From an uncultured Peptostreptococcaceae bacterium (lineage in GTDB: Bacteria > Bacillota > Clostridia > Peptostreptococcales > Peptostreptococcaceae), in NCBI GenBank assembly GCA_947072565.1, contig CAMTIM010000043.1, positions 62,001 through 126,000 of the forward strand: a stretch of 64,000 nucleotides of DNA. Reading direction: 5' to 3'. Positions 8,130 to 16,837 of this stretch are shown here, one piece after another. Below the pieces are notes generated by a model. That model was not told the origin of the DNA. It worked only from the letters and a program-made list of their open reading frames with translations, and ran no database searches. Every line of letters starts with the position of its first letter. Position 1 is the first letter of the stretch. Position numbers and translations under genes: made by a program.

Positions 8130-9398
8130 TTATATTAGTAAATTAATTAATTTTTTTTCTTCATTTAATTTAGGATTTTTAATAACTTCTTCTAGTAAGT
8201 ATTCTAATTTTTCACCTATTTGTGCTCCACTATATCCTAATTCTTTTATTTTTTTTCCATTTATGTTTAAGTCTTTTATCTTATAGCATTCTTTATTTTT
8301 TTCTATTTCTATTATTTGATTAATGCATTTATCTAAAATATTACATCTTATTTCATATTCTTTATTATCTATTTCTTTATTATCTATAATGTTTAATTTT
8401 TCTTTATAATATATCTTTTTTAAAGTTAGAATATTTATTAGGTTATCACTACCTATTTTATTTAATATTTGTTTTATTTTTATTAAAGTTATATCTATTT
8501 CATCTATAAACATATATTTTACTAATAAACTACAATTGTTTATTATAGTTTTAGAATATTTCAATTTATTTATTATACTATTTTCTTGAATATTTTTTTC
8601 ATTTGTTAAATATAGCAGCATTAACAGTCTTTCTTGTAAATTTTTTCTACATTTATTTAATATGTTTAATTTTTTTTCAAATATATCATACTCATTTTCA
8701 TTAAAACAACAGCAAATTCCTAAATCTTTAAAAACATTTGTTTTATATAAAAGAATAAGCTTGTCTGGATTTTCACTTAGTATTATTTTATTTACCTCTT
8801 CTGTTGTTCTTTCTTTACTTATTTTTTTTACAATATGTGCATTTTTATATATACTTTTTAAAGTTTCATCCTCTATATTAAACCCTAATTTACTGCTAAA
8901 TCTTACCGCTCTTACTATTCTAAGCCCATCTTCATTAAATCTCTCATCTGGATTTCCTACCGTTTTAACTATTTTTTTGTGTATGTCACCTACTCCATCA
9001 AATAAATCGATCAATCCCATTTTATAATTATAAGCAATAGCATTTATTGTAAAGTCTCTTCTTTTTAAATCCTCCATAATATTTGATGTGAATTGAACAT
9101 CTTTAGGTCTTCGATTATCTTCGTATTCACTTTCAATTCTATATGTTGTTACTTCATAAATATCGTTGCCTATAACTATACCTACTGTTCCATGCTTTAT
9201 TCCATGATCTAATATCTTGTAGTCTTTAAATATTTCTATTATTTGAATTGGTTTAGCATTAGTTGTAATATCATAATCATTAGGTTCAATGCCTAATATA
9301 AAATCTCTTACACATCCTCCAACTATAAAAGCTTCATATCCATGTTCATATATCTTATCAATTATAAATTCAACTTGTTTAGGTAATTTTTCTTTCAT
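8130..9398 (-). CDS. cca: CCA-adding tRNA nucleotidyltransferase / poly(A) polymerase family
   Basis: Predicted to add or repair the 3'-CCA end of tRNAs. The class II nucleotidyltransferase head is clear at the N-terminus: FIVGGCVRDFILG and the metal-binding DYDITT; further motifs are RRDFTINAIAY, FNEDGLRIVRAVRF and SKERTTEEV. The reading frame extends 10 codons further up to an ATG at 9428, but only the ATG at 9398 has a good ribosome-binding site (GGGAAGGA, 6 nt away), giving 422 aa. The C-terminal half is very rich in Lys, Asn and Ile and poorly conserved, as usual in this family. It stands alone between the spo0A terminator and the SteA transcript. Confidence 0.93.
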   Translation of the reverse strand: MKEKLPKQVEFIIDKIYEHGYEAFIVGGCVRDFILGIEPNDYDITTNAKPIQIIEIFKDYKILDHGIKHGTVGIVIGNDIYEVTTYRIESEYEDNRRPKDVQFTSNIMEDLKRRDFTINAIAYNYKMGLIDLFDGVGDIHKKIVKTVGNPDERFNEDGLRIVRAVRFSSKLGFNIEDETLKSIYKNAHIVKKISKERTTEEVNKIILSENPDKLILLYKTNVFKDLGICCCFNENEYDIFEKKLNILNKCRKNLQERLLMLLYLTNEKNIQENSIINKLKYSKTIINNCSLLVKYMFIDEIDITLIKIKQILNKIGSDNLINILTLKKIYYKEKLNIIDNKEIDNKEYEIRCNILDKCINQIIEIEKNKECYKIKDLNINGKKIKELGYSGAQIGEKLEYLLEEVIKNPKLNEEKKLINLLI

Positions 9399-9474
9399 TA
9401 TGTATCCTTCCCATTTCTTATAAATCATAGTTTAACTATTAAATTTATACGTTCTTAAATATACTACATCATAT

Positions 9475-9510
9475 AAAAATAAGCCTTCTTTTATTTGAGA
9501 AGGCTTACTT
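9475..9510 (-). terminator. Intrinsic terminator after spo0A
   Basis: Inverted repeat AAGCCTTCT / AGAAGGCTT (9481-9489 and 9498-9506) with an 8-nt loop. On the minus strand it is followed by a T-rich run, so it terminates the spo0A transcript before cca. Confidence 0.9.
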
Positions 9511-9527
9511 TTGCATTAAGTATATAT

Positions 9528-10340
9528 TTATTTAACCATACTATGTTCTAATCTTAATTTATCTGCAATCATTGCTATAAATTCAGAATTTGTAGGCTTT
9601 CCTTTTGTATTATGAACTGTGTATCCAAATAATTGATTTATTGTATCAACTTTACCTCTACTCCATGCTACTTCTATTGCATGTCTTATAGCTCTTTCTA
9701 CTCTACTTGGAGTAGTATTAAATTTCTTTGCTATACTAGGATATAATTCTTTTGTTACAGCTCCTAATAACTCTACATTTTCTATAACCATCTTTATAGC
9801 TTCTCTTAAATATAAATATCCTTTTATATGAGCAGGAACTCCTATTTCATGAATTATATTTGTTATTTCTGTTTCTATATTACCTACATTTTTTACAAAA
9901 TCACTTCTTGTCATTTGTATATCTGCATGTGTTCTTGGTCTCATTTCTATATGACTAGTTCTATTTGAAACTAATTCTCTTATTCTATTTATAAATATTA
10001 CAAAATCAAATGGCTTAACTATATAATAATCTGCCCCTAAATTAATTGCACTTTGTGTTATTTTGTCCTGTCCTACTGCCGATAATACTATTATCTTAGG
10101 CATTTTAGGTATATCCATTGCATTTAGCTTTTCTATAACCCCTAAACCATCTAAATGAGGCATTATAACATCTAAAACTAATAAATCAGGCTGTGTTTTT
10201 TTAACTAAATCTAATGCTTCTATTCCATCTTTTGCTATACCTAGTATCTCTATATCACTTTCATTAGATAGGTATTCCTTAAGTACTTGACAAAAATCCT
10301 TATTATCATCGGCTAAAACTATTTTAATCTTTTCGTTCAC
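9528..10340 (-). CDS. spo0A: Sporulation master response regulator Spo0A
   Basis: Controls entry into sporulation; a phosphorylated dimer binds 0A boxes. The receiver domain covers about residues 1-125 with acidic pocket D11/D12, phosphoacceptor D57 (LVLDVIMP) and K109 region (YIVKPFDF). The DNA-binding domain covers about 150-271 with the nearly invariant helix [19 protein letters not shown]. The frame stays open to an ATG at 10391, and another ATG lies at 10355, but the GGGGGGA ribosome-binding site sits 7 nt before a GTG at 10340; that GTG gives 271 aa and is preferred. The ATG at 10355 overlaps this Shine-Dalgarno. The protein is very like C. difficile Spo0A. It lies after spoIVB with its own promoter. 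Confidence 0.97.
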   Translation of the reverse strand: MNEKIKIVLADDNKDFCQVLKEYLSNESDIEILGIAKDGIEALDLVKKTQPDLLVLDVIMPHLDGLGVIEKLNAMDIPKMPKIIVLSAVGQDKITQSAINLGADYYIVKPFDFVIFINRIRELVSNRTSHIEMRPRTHADIQMTRSDFVKNVGNIETEITNIIHEIGVPAHIKGYLYLREAIKMVIENVELLGAVTKELYPSIAKKFNTTPSRVERAIRHAIEVAWSRGKVDTINQLFGYTVHNTKGKPTNSEFIAMIADKLRLEHSMVK

Positions 10341-10409
10341 TAAAAATCCCCCCATTAATAAAACATCTTCTTTTTTATATAATAATATCAAAAGTTTTTC
10401 ATATTAAGC

Positions 10410-10439
10410 ATATTCGACACGCTAAAATTATATTCCTTC
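10410..10439 (-). promoter_or_regulatory. SigH-type promoter of spo0A
   Basis: Minus strand GAAGGAATA (10431-10439), 12-nt spacer, GTCGAATAT (10410-10418). Both elements match the SigH consensus (RnAGGAwWW, 11-12 nt, RnnGAATww) at every defined position. spo0A is a known SigH target in Bacillus and C. difficile. Confidence 0.85.
10413..10419 (-). promoter_or_regulatory. Spo0A binding box (0A box)
   Basis: A perfect TGTCGAA on the minus strand, overlapping the -10 element of the SigH-type promoter of spo0A. Its placement on the -10 suggests direct autoregulation, more likely repression of this promoter at high Spo0A~P. Confidence 0.75.
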
Positions 10440-10492
10440 AATTTATTTAAATATATTGAAATTTTATTTAAATAAATATTAATTTTTTAATA

Positions 10493-11530
10493 TCACTTAC
10501 CTAATTCTACCATCTCATCTATAAAAATACCATATCCTTTTTTAGGATTGTCTTTAAATACATGAGTTATAGCACCAACAATTTTATTATTTTGTATTAT
10601 AGGAGCACCGCTCATCCCTTGAATTATACCACCTGTATAGTTTATTAAATCTTCGTCAACAACTTGTATTATCATGTTCCTATCATTTTTTTTATCATTT
10701 ACAAAGCTATCAATCTCTATATCATAACTTGTTGGATTTCTATTTTCATCTTCAAAAATAATACACGCTTTTCCTATATTTACATTTTCTTTTTTTCCTA
10801 CTTCTACTAATTGCATATTTTTATTTATTTCACCTGTCATGTTCCCACTTATTCCAAAATTTGAGTTATTGTTAAAATCACCTATAGGTTTTTCTGTTTT
10901 AAAATCACCTTTTATGTGTCCTACTTTACTGTCATTTGCCTTTGTTATTTCAATACTTATAGGGTTATATATATTCCCTTGCTTTATTTTTAAGAACTTA
11001 TTTATGTCTACATCTGTAATAGCATGTCCAATTGCTTTAAATTTAGAGTTTACTGGGTCGTAAAATGTTACAGTTCCCGCCCCAGATATCTTATCTCTTA
11101 CCCATAATCCAAGCTTTACTTTTCCATATTCTTTCTTTATTTTTATGGTTTGTGTACTATACTTACCATTTCTTTCAAATGTTACATCTACATCTTCTTT
11201 TTCTAATTGATTTAAAATATTAGTTGCATCTTGTTCATTATTTATTTTTTTCCCATTTAACTTAACTATATTGTCACCCTTTTGTATTCCACCTATATAT
11301 TCTACATTGTCTTCTTCATAGCCTACCACTAAAACTCCATCTGTAGTAGCCTTAACGCCTACTACCTTACCTAATGGATAAACATATTTTGTTTTATCTT
11401 GTTTGTTGTTTAACATAACTTGTGTTGATAATTCTTTATAGTTTCCCTTTATAACCTTTACACTGATTAGTAACAAGCTCATTACTGATATTATTATTAC
11501 TATTTTTTTATTTTTAAGGTTTTTTATCAC
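10493..11530 (-). CDS. spoIVB: SpoIVB serine peptidase
   Basis: Forespore-made protease secreted into the intermembrane space; in B. subtilis it signals activation of SigK by cleaving SpoIVFA. The 345-aa product has an N-terminal signal/anchor helix (about 9-27), a PDZ domain (about 55-130) and an S55 peptidase domain with catalytic H169 (IGHAITD) and S307 (GMSGAP). The GTG start at 11530 follows GGGAG. It is between recN and spo0A, the standard Firmicute location. Whether this organism has a pro-SigK pathway for it to act on cannot be told from the window. Confidence 0.95.
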   Translation of the reverse strand: MIKNLKNKKIVIIISVMSLLLISVKVIKGNYKELSTQVMLNNKQDKTKYVYPLGKVVGVKATTDGVLVVGYEEDNVEYIGGIQKGDNIVKLNGKKINNEQDATNILNQLEKEDVDVTFERNGKYSTQTIKIKKEYGKVKLGLWVRDKISGAGTVTFYDPVNSKFKAIGHAITDVDINKFLKIKQGNIYNPISIEITKANDSKVGHIKGDFKTEKPIGDFNNNSNFGISGNMTGEINKNMQLVEVGKKENVNIGKACIIFEDENRNPTSYDIEIDSFVNDKKNDRNMIIQVVDEDLINYTGGIIQGMSGAPIIQNNKIVGAITHVFKDNPKKGYGIFIDEMVELGK

Positions 11531-11612
11531 TTTGCTGCACTCCCTACCTATAAACTATATACTTATAGTTCCTTTATAAGGAAAATTTATTCTCAATTAG
11601 ATTTATAATTTG

Positions 11613-11642
11613 CATATAAAAAGAAGCCCTATAGGCTTCCTT
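11613..11642 (-). terminator. Intrinsic terminator of recN overlapping its stop codon
   Basis: Minus strand GAAGCC-TATA-GGGCTTC followed by TTTTTAT. The 5' arm is formed by the final recN codons and the stop codon lies in the loop region, so the coding end and terminator are fused. Confidence 0.85.
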
Positions 11643-13311
11643 TAGCTAATTCTATTATTTCATTGGCATGTTCTATTGTTTTTTCGGTTATATTACTTCC
11701 TGCTATAAGCCTAGCTATTTCATCTCTTTTTTGACTATGATCTAGCTTTTGTATAGTTGTGAATGTTCTTTCATTTGATGTACTTTTTTCTATACAGTAA
11801 TGTGTATCTGCATTAGCTGCAATTTGAGGTAAGTGAGTTATACATATTATTTGTTTTTTCTTTCCTATATTGCTAAGCTTTTCACCTACAATTTGGGCTG
11901 CTATACCACTTATACCTGTATCTATTTCATCAAATACTAGTGTATCAATTTTATCTATATCTGCAAGTATTGTTTTAAATGCTAGCATAAATCTTGACAT
12001 TTCTCCACCTGATGCTACTTTATATATAGGCTTTATATCCTCACCTAAGTTAAATGAAATCATAAATTCAACATCATCTTGTCCTTTTTGCATAAATTCA
12101 ACTTTTTCAAATTTAACTTTAAATACTACATTTTTCATATTTAAGCTCTTTAATTCAATAAGTAAAATTTCTTCAAGTTTAGCTGCCACTCTTTTTCTTG
12201 CCTCTGTCAAGTTATCAGCTTTAATAGATAATGTTTTTTCAAATTCAATAATTTCACTTTTTAATTTTTCTATTCTTTCATCTCTATTTAATATTTCATC
12301 TAGTCTAGACTTTATTTTATTATAATATTCAAATATATCTTCTATAGTTTCACCATATTTTCTTCTTAAATTATTTATCTCATCTACCTTAAGTTCTATT
12401 TGTTCTAATTCATAAGGTTCAAAATTTATATTTTCTTTGTAGTTTCTTATTTCTCTAGATATATCTTGAAGTTCATACATAATTCGCTCTATATCATTAT
12501 TGTAATTACTTAGAGATTCATCATATTCAGCTATAGAACTTAGTTCCCTTACTGCATTACCTATTAAATCTACTGCATTAACCGAACCATCATATAGATG
12601 TTGATAACTTAAATTTAAATTACTATAAATTTTTTCGCTATTTCTATAAACGTCTCTTTGTTTAAGTAAGTCTTCATATTCTTCTTTACTTAGATTAGCT
12701 GATTCTATTTCATTTATTTGAAATTTCAATAAATCTATTTCTCTTTGAATTTGCATATCATCTTTATCTTCGGTTATCAGGCTTAATTCTTTTTTTATTT
12801 CACTGTATTTTTCATATATAGTTTTATATTCTTGTTTGTATTTTATTAATTCATTTTCTCCAAATAAATCTACAAATTCTAAATGAGTTTCTTTATTAAA
12901 TAAAGCTTGTGTTTGATGTTGGCCATGTATATCTATTAACCTAGAAGCTATCTTCTTTAAAACACCCATTTTAACAGTTCTACCATTTACTCTACCAACA
13001 CTTTTCCCATCAGCATAAATAACTCTAGTAATTACTAACATGTTATCTTCATCTAATTCTAAATCATTTTCTTCTAAAACTTTATTTAAGTAATTACTTT
13101 TAGAATAAAATACAGCTTCAACTAATCCCTTATCTGTACCTTTTCTTAAAAATGATCTATCATATTTTTCTCCTAAACATAATCCTAAAGCATCAATTAT
13201 TATAGATTTTCCTGAACCAGTTTCACCTGTTAATATATTTAGTTTTTCATCAATATTTAACCTTAGTTCTTCTACTAATGCACAGTTTTTCATATATAAC
13301 TCAAGGATCAA
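11629..13311 (-). CDS. recN: DNA repair protein RecN
   Basis: SMC-like ATPase of double-strand break repair. The 560-aa protein has Walker A GETGSGKSIII near residues 30-40, a long coiled coil in the middle (about 150-350, broken into two arms), the ABC signature ASGGEMSRFM near 430, and Walker B LVFDEIDTGISG near 463. Length is normal. It lies between tlyA and spoIVB. In B. subtilis argR (ahrC) sits between the tlyA homologue and recN; here that gap is only 77 bp and holds no gene. Confidence 0.97.
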   Translation of the reverse strand: MILELYMKNCALVEELRLNIDEKLNILTGETGSGKSIIIDALGLCLGEKYDRSFLRKGTDKGLVEAVFYSKSNYLNKVLEENDLELDEDNMLVITRVIYADGKSVGRVNGRTVKMGVLKKIASRLIDIHGQHQTQALFNKETHLEFVDLFGENELIKYKQEYKTIYEKYSEIKKELSLITEDKDDMQIQREIDLLKFQINEIESANLSKEEYEDLLKQRDVYRNSEKIYSNLNLSYQHLYDGSVNAVDLIGNAVRELSSIAEYDESLSNYNNDIERIMYELQDISREIRNYKENINFEPYELEQIELKVDEINNLRRKYGETIEDIFEYYNKIKSRLDEILNRDERIEKLKSEIIEFEKTLSIKADNLTEARKRVAAKLEEILLIELKSLNMKNVVFKVKFEKVEFMQKGQDDVEFMISFNLGEDIKPIYKVASGGEMSRFMLAFKTILADIDKIDTLVFDEIDTGISGIAAQIVGEKLSNIGKKKQIICITHLPQIAANADTHYCIEKSTSNERTFTTIQKLDHSQKRDEIARLIAGSNITEKTIEHANEIIELAKGSL

Positions 13312-13388
13312 TTTAAATCACCCTCTTTTTATCTAAAAATTCGAACTATAAACATTATCTATTTAAATATTAAAATATAAAATCAAAC

Positions 13389-14201
13389 TTATTTACTTAA
13401 ATTATGAGAATCTTCAACTACTTTTACTATTTCTTTGTTATGCTCTTCTTCATTGAATGTATATCCTTCATTCCCATTTTTTAGGTGAATTAGGTATTCT
13501 ATATTACCTTCTGGACCCTTTATAGGAGAATAGTCTAATCCTAATATTTCAAATCCATTTTCTACTGCAAACTTTGATATCATATCTATAACTTCAATAT
13601 GTGTAGACTTTTCTCTAACAACACCTTTTTTACCAACTTTTGCTCTCCCTGCTTCAAATTGAGGTTTTATCAATGCTACTATTTCCCCATTTGGACTAAC
13701 AAGTTCCTTGCATTTTGGAAGCACTAATTTTAAAGATATAAATGATACATCTATAGATGCAAAGTCCGCAAATTCCTTTGTTTGTTCTATAGTTACATAT
13801 CTTATATTAGTTCTTTCCATACAAACAACTCTTTCATCTTGTCTTAGTTTCCAAGCAAGCTGACCATATCCTACATCTATTGAAAATACTTTAACTGCTC
13901 CATTTTGAAGCATACAGTCTGTAAATCCACCAGTAGACGAACCTATATCCATACATATTTTTTTATCTAAAGTTAAATCAAAGTTTTTCATAGCTTTTTC
14001 AAGTTTAAGTCCACCCCTACTAACGTATGGTATTGGATTTCCTTTAACTTCTATTTTAGCTTCTTCTTTAACCTCTACACCAGGCTTGTCACATCTTTGA
14101 TTATCAACAAATATAAGACCTGCCATTATAGCTTTTTTTGCTCTTTCTCTACTGTCAAAGTGACCTTGCTCTACTAATAATACATCTATTCTTTTTTTCA
14201 T
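13389..14201 (-). CDS. tlyA: TlyA family rRNA 2'-O-methyltransferase (hemolysin A family)
   Basis: A 270-aa protein with an N-terminal S4 RNA-binding domain (about 1-60, RIDVLLVEQGHFDSRERAKKAI) and a FtsJ-like SAM methyltransferase domain. The SAM loop MDIGSSTGGFTDCML is near residue 84, and a conserved Asp/Lys set follows in SIDVSFISLK and ALIKPQFEAG. TlyA of Mycobacterium methylates 16S and 23S rRNA ribose; the Firmicute homologue (YqxC) is less studied. The gene starts 17 bp after dxs ends, in the same transcript. Confidence 0.92.
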   Translation of the reverse strand: MKKRIDVLLVEQGHFDSRERAKKAIMAGLIFVDNQRCDKPGVEVKEEAKIEVKGNPIPYVSRGGLKLEKAMKNFDLTLDKKICMDIGSSTGGFTDCMLQNGAVKVFSIDVGYGQLAWKLRQDERVVCMERTNIRYVTIEQTKEFADFASIDVSFISLKLVLPKCKELVSPNGEIVALIKPQFEAGRAKVGKKGVVREKSTHIEVIDMISKFAVENGFEILGLDYSPIKGPEGNIEYLIHLKNGNEGYTFNEEEHNKEIVKVVEDSHNLSK

Positions 14202-14218
14202 AAATTTACCTTTCGTGT

Positions 14219-16075
14219 TTATAAACTTTTTATTTTATCTGCTATTTTACTTGGTGATAAGCCTATACTTTCATATATCTCTTCTGTACTCCCATGATGA
14301 ACAAATTCTTCTGGAAGGGCTATATTTACTACTTTTATATTGTGATTATTATCTATTATAAATTTATTAATTCTACTACCAAATCCGCCTGTTATAGTAT
14401 TATCCTCTATAGTTACTACATTTTTATATTTCTTAAATAAATCATTTAATAATTCTTCATCTATTGGTTTTAAAAATCTAGCATTAACTATAGCTGGATT
14501 TATATTACAGTCTAGTAAAATCCTCTTAGCTTCTATCGCTTGTTTTACCATATTTCCTATAGCTAAAATAACAGTATCTTCTCCACTAGATAATACTTCA
14601 TAGCTGCCTAAGTCTATTGGCTCGTATTCGCCGCTTTCTAAATAATAACTGCTACCTCTTGGATATCTTATAGCTACTGGAGAATCTAATTTTAGAGATA
14701 AATCCATCATTAAATTTAATTCTTTAGTATCTTTAGGAGCCATAACTACTATGTTTGGTACTGAATTTAAATAACTCAAATCAAACATACCATGATGTGT
14801 CTCTCCATCATTTCCGACAATACCAGCTCTATCAATAAGGAATGTTACTGGTTTTTTAGTTATACATACATCATGTATAACCTGGTCGTATCCTCTTTGT
14901 AAAAATGATGAGTAAACTGCAAAATATGGTTTCATTCCATTTTTAGCTAACCCTGCTGCGAATGTTGTAGCGTGTTGTTCTGCTATTCCTACATCATAAT
15001 ATCTATTTGGATAAGCTTTTTCAAATAAGTTAAGACCCGTTCCTGATGGCATAGCCGCTGTTATAGCTACAACTCTATCATCTTTACTTGCCATTGAAAC
15101 AAGTTTTTCTCCTACTGATGATGATATAGATTTACTTGTTCCACTTTTGACACCTTCTTTTATATCAAACTTTGATACTCCATGGTATTTTTGTGGCTCA
15201 TTTTCTGCATATCTATACCCTTTTCCTTTTTTAGTTATTACGTGCAATAACACGGGCCCTTTTTTATTTTTTGCTTTATTTAATATCTGTATTAATTCTT
15301 TGGTATTATGCCCATCTATTGGTCCATAATATTTTATTCCTAATGAATCAAACAACGCACATTCCTGTGGTATAAATTTACTAACAATAGTGTCTTTTAC
15401 TTTGTTTGCTGTTTTTGATATTAAATTTCCACCTGGTGCTACACTTAATATTTTTTCTACTTCATCTTTTACTTTATTTGCTGTTGAATTTCTTATTATA
15501 TTAGACAGGTGTCTAGACATACCTCCAACATTTTTATCTATCGACATTTCATTATCATTAAGAATCACTATCATATCAGTGTTTGTATAACCTAGATGAT
15601 TTAGTGCTTCAAGAGCCATTCCTCCAGTTATAGAGCCGTCTCCTATTACTGCGATAACACTTCCATCTTCTCCTTTTATATCTCTAGCACAAGCTATCCC
15701 TTGTGCTACTGAAATAGAAGTACTACTATGGCCAGTATCAAATATATCATGAGGACTTTCATTTTCCTTTGGAAATCCACTTAGCCCATTAAATTGTCTT
15801 AAAGATACAAAGCTATCTTTTCTTCCTGTAATTATTTTATGTACATAAGATTGATGCCCTACATCCCATACTATCTTATCTTTAGGACTTTCAAATACTT
15901 TGTGTAGAGCTAGTGTTAATTCTACTACCCCTAAATTAGATGCTAAGTGACCTCCAGTTTGAGAAACCGATCTTACTAAAAATTTTCGTATGTCTTTTGC
16001 TAACATATCCATTTCTTCAGTATCCATAACTTTTACATCTTTTGGAGAATTTACTTTATCTAAATACTTATACAT
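14219..16075 (-). CDS. dxs: 1-deoxy-D-xylulose-5-phosphate synthase
   Basis: First enzyme of the MEP isoprenoid pathway: pyruvate plus glyceraldehyde-3-phosphate to DXP, thiamine-diphosphate dependent. The 618-aa protein has the N-terminal substrate motif [12 protein letters not shown], the cofactor motif [15 protein letters not shown] near residue 152, the catalytic Glu in GIAEQHA near 368, and the C-terminal transketolase domain. It lies downstream of ispA with a DUF212 gene between, so isoprenoid genes are clustered. The 315-bp upstream gap contains a consensus SigA promoter and a long structured leader. Confidence 0.97.
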   Translation of the reverse strand: MYKYLDKVNSPKDVKVMDTEEMDMLAKDIRKFLVRSVSQTGGHLASNLGVVELTLALHKVFESPKDKIVWDVGHQSYVHKIITGRKDSFVSLRQFNGLSGFPKENESPHDIFDTGHSSTSISVAQGIACARDIKGEDGSVIAVIGDGSITGGMALEALNHLGYTNTDMIVILNDNEMSIDKNVGGMSRHLSNIIRNSTANKVKDEVEKILSVAPGGNLISKTANKVKDTIVSKFIPQECALFDSLGIKYYGPIDGHNTKELIQILNKAKNKKGPVLLHVITKKGKGYRYAENEPQKYHGVSKFDIKEGVKSGTSKSISSSVGEKLVSMASKDDRVVAITAAMPSGTGLNLFEKAYPNRYYDVGIAEQHATTFAAGLAKNGMKPYFAVYSSFLQRGYDQVIHDVCITKKPVTFLIDRAGIVGNDGETHHGMFDLSYLNSVPNIVVMAPKDTKELNLMMDLSLKLDSPVAIRYPRGSSYYLESGEYEPIDLGSYEVLSSGEDTVILAIGNMVKQAIEAKRILLDCNINPAIVNARFLKPIDEELLNDLFKKYKNVVTIEDNTITGGFGSRINKFIIDNNHNIKVVNIALPEEFVHHGSTEEIYESIGLSPSKIADKIKSL

Positions 16076-16164
16076 ATTATCCTCACCTTTTATTGTGTAA
16101 ATTTTTATTTATTCTAATTTATAAAATTGGCTTAGCTTTTCTTGCCAATAACTTCAATATATAA

Positions 16165-16206
16165 AAAATGAATATATCTTAGTATTGACTAAGTTATATT
16201 CATTTT
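16165..16206 (-). terminator. Terminator-like hairpin in the dxs leader
   Basis: Inverted repeat of 12 bp (16165-16176 with 16195-16206), extended after one mismatch by CTTAG/CTAAG, with a 6-nt loop. On the minus strand the 3' arm runs into six T residues. It sits 90 bp before dxs, so it would end the leader transcript or attenuate dxs. A possible second promoter (TTGGCA, 17 nt, TTTATA) lies between it and dxs. Confidence 0.65.
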
Positions 16207-16229
16207 ATAACTACATTAAAACATTTACT

Positions 16230-16245
16230 TCCTCGATATCGTGGA
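16230..16245. repeat. Short palindrome in the dxs leader
   Basis: TCCTCGATATCGTGGA is a 16-bp palindrome with one mismatched pair, conspicuous because it is GC-richer than its surroundings. It may be an operator half-pair or part of the RNA fold. No known regulator is recognised. Confidence 0.4.
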
Positions 16246-16360
16246 TATAGTTTCTTGAAATTTATTTTACTAATTAAAAATCACAAGATATTTACTTATA
16301 TTGTTTTTTAATAGAAGTTATCAATGATTACTAACTTTTATAATACTTTGATAAATAAAA

Positions 16361-16389
16361 ATTATACCATATACTACATTTTTTTTCAA
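16361..16389 (-). promoter_or_regulatory. SigA promoter upstream of dxs
   Basis: Minus strand TTGAAA (16384-16389), 17-nt spacer, TATAAT (16361-16366). It begins just before the stop codon of the DUF212 gene and would drive the 280-nt dxs leader. Confidence 0.8.
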
Positions 16390-16390
16390 T

Positions 16391-16828
16391 TTATCGCAAA
16401 GCCAACGCAGTTATAACTCCTAATACTGCACCAAATAAAACTTCTTTTGGGGTATGACCTACCAATTCTTTTAATCGTTTTTGTTCTATATGCTTTTTAT
16501 GATGTAAATCATCTAACATTTGATTTATTATTGCCGCCTGTTTTCCTACAGAACGCCTAACTCCAGTTGCATCATACATTATTATTAATGCAAATACACA
16601 TACTATTGCAAATTCAGTTGAACCGTATCCCTTTTCAATTCCAACTAAAGTTGCTAAACTTGTGACAAAAGAACTGTGAGAACTTGGCATTCCTCCAGAA
16701 GAAAATAGCCTCATAAAATCAATTTTTTTCTCTTTCCCAGTAAATATTTTTATAAATTGAGCTAAAAAACACGCAAACACACTTATGCTTAAAACCTGGT
16801 TGTTAAAAATTTGTGAAAAAACGTTCAT
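16391..16828 (-). CDS. DUF212 / divergent PAP2-type membrane protein (YuiD-like)
   Basis: A 145-aa membrane protein of the family called acid phosphatase/vanadium-dependent haloperoxidase-related. The visible signatures are GGMPSSHSSFVTSLA near residue 45 and a C-terminal GHTPKEVLFGAVLGV. These resemble PAP2 phosphatase motifs 2 and 3 (SGHS-like and the C-terminal GH). It has four hydrophobic segments. Its place between ispA and dxs invites the inference that it acts on isoprenoid phosphates, but no activity is proven for the family. It starts 9 bp after ispA ends. Confidence 0.82.
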   Translation of the reverse strand: MNVFSQIFNNQVLSISVFACFLAQFIKIFTGKEKKIDFMRLFSSGGMPSSHSSFVTSLATLVGIEKGYGSTEFAIVCVFALIIMYDATGVRRSVGKQAAIINQMLDDLHHKKHIEQKRLKELVGHTPKEVLFGAVLGVITALALR

Positions 16829-16837
16829 TATTCCTCC

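Larger units (their letters stand above)
16160..16354 (-). ncRNA. Candidate structured leader or small RNA upstream of dxs
   Basis: A transcript from the TTGAAA-N17-TATAAT promoter would start near 16354 and reach a terminator-like hairpin ending near 16160, about 190 nt. The interval encodes no plausible protein. It contains several inverted repeats, including AGTTA/TAACT near the 5' end and a GC-richer palindrome at 16230-16245. It does not match a riboswitch class I recognise. It could be a free small RNA or an attenuated dxs leader. Ends are inferred from promoter and hairpin positions only. Confidence 0.45.

Noticed and set aside
9399-9428. The upstream ATG of cca at 9428
   Set aside because: It has no ribosome-binding site, while the ATG at 9398 has GGGAAGGA at the right distance and matches the family N-terminus.
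10341-10391. The longer spo0A frame starting at 10391 or 10355
   Set aside because: The Shine-Dalgarno GGGGGGA is positioned for the GTG at 10340 and overlaps the ATG at 10355; the extra residues are not part of the receiver domain.
11531-11612. A SigF/SigG promoter for spoIVB
   Set aside because: I looked for GnATR or GyrTA with suitable -10 sequences but found only weak partial matches with wrong spacing, so none is annotated.
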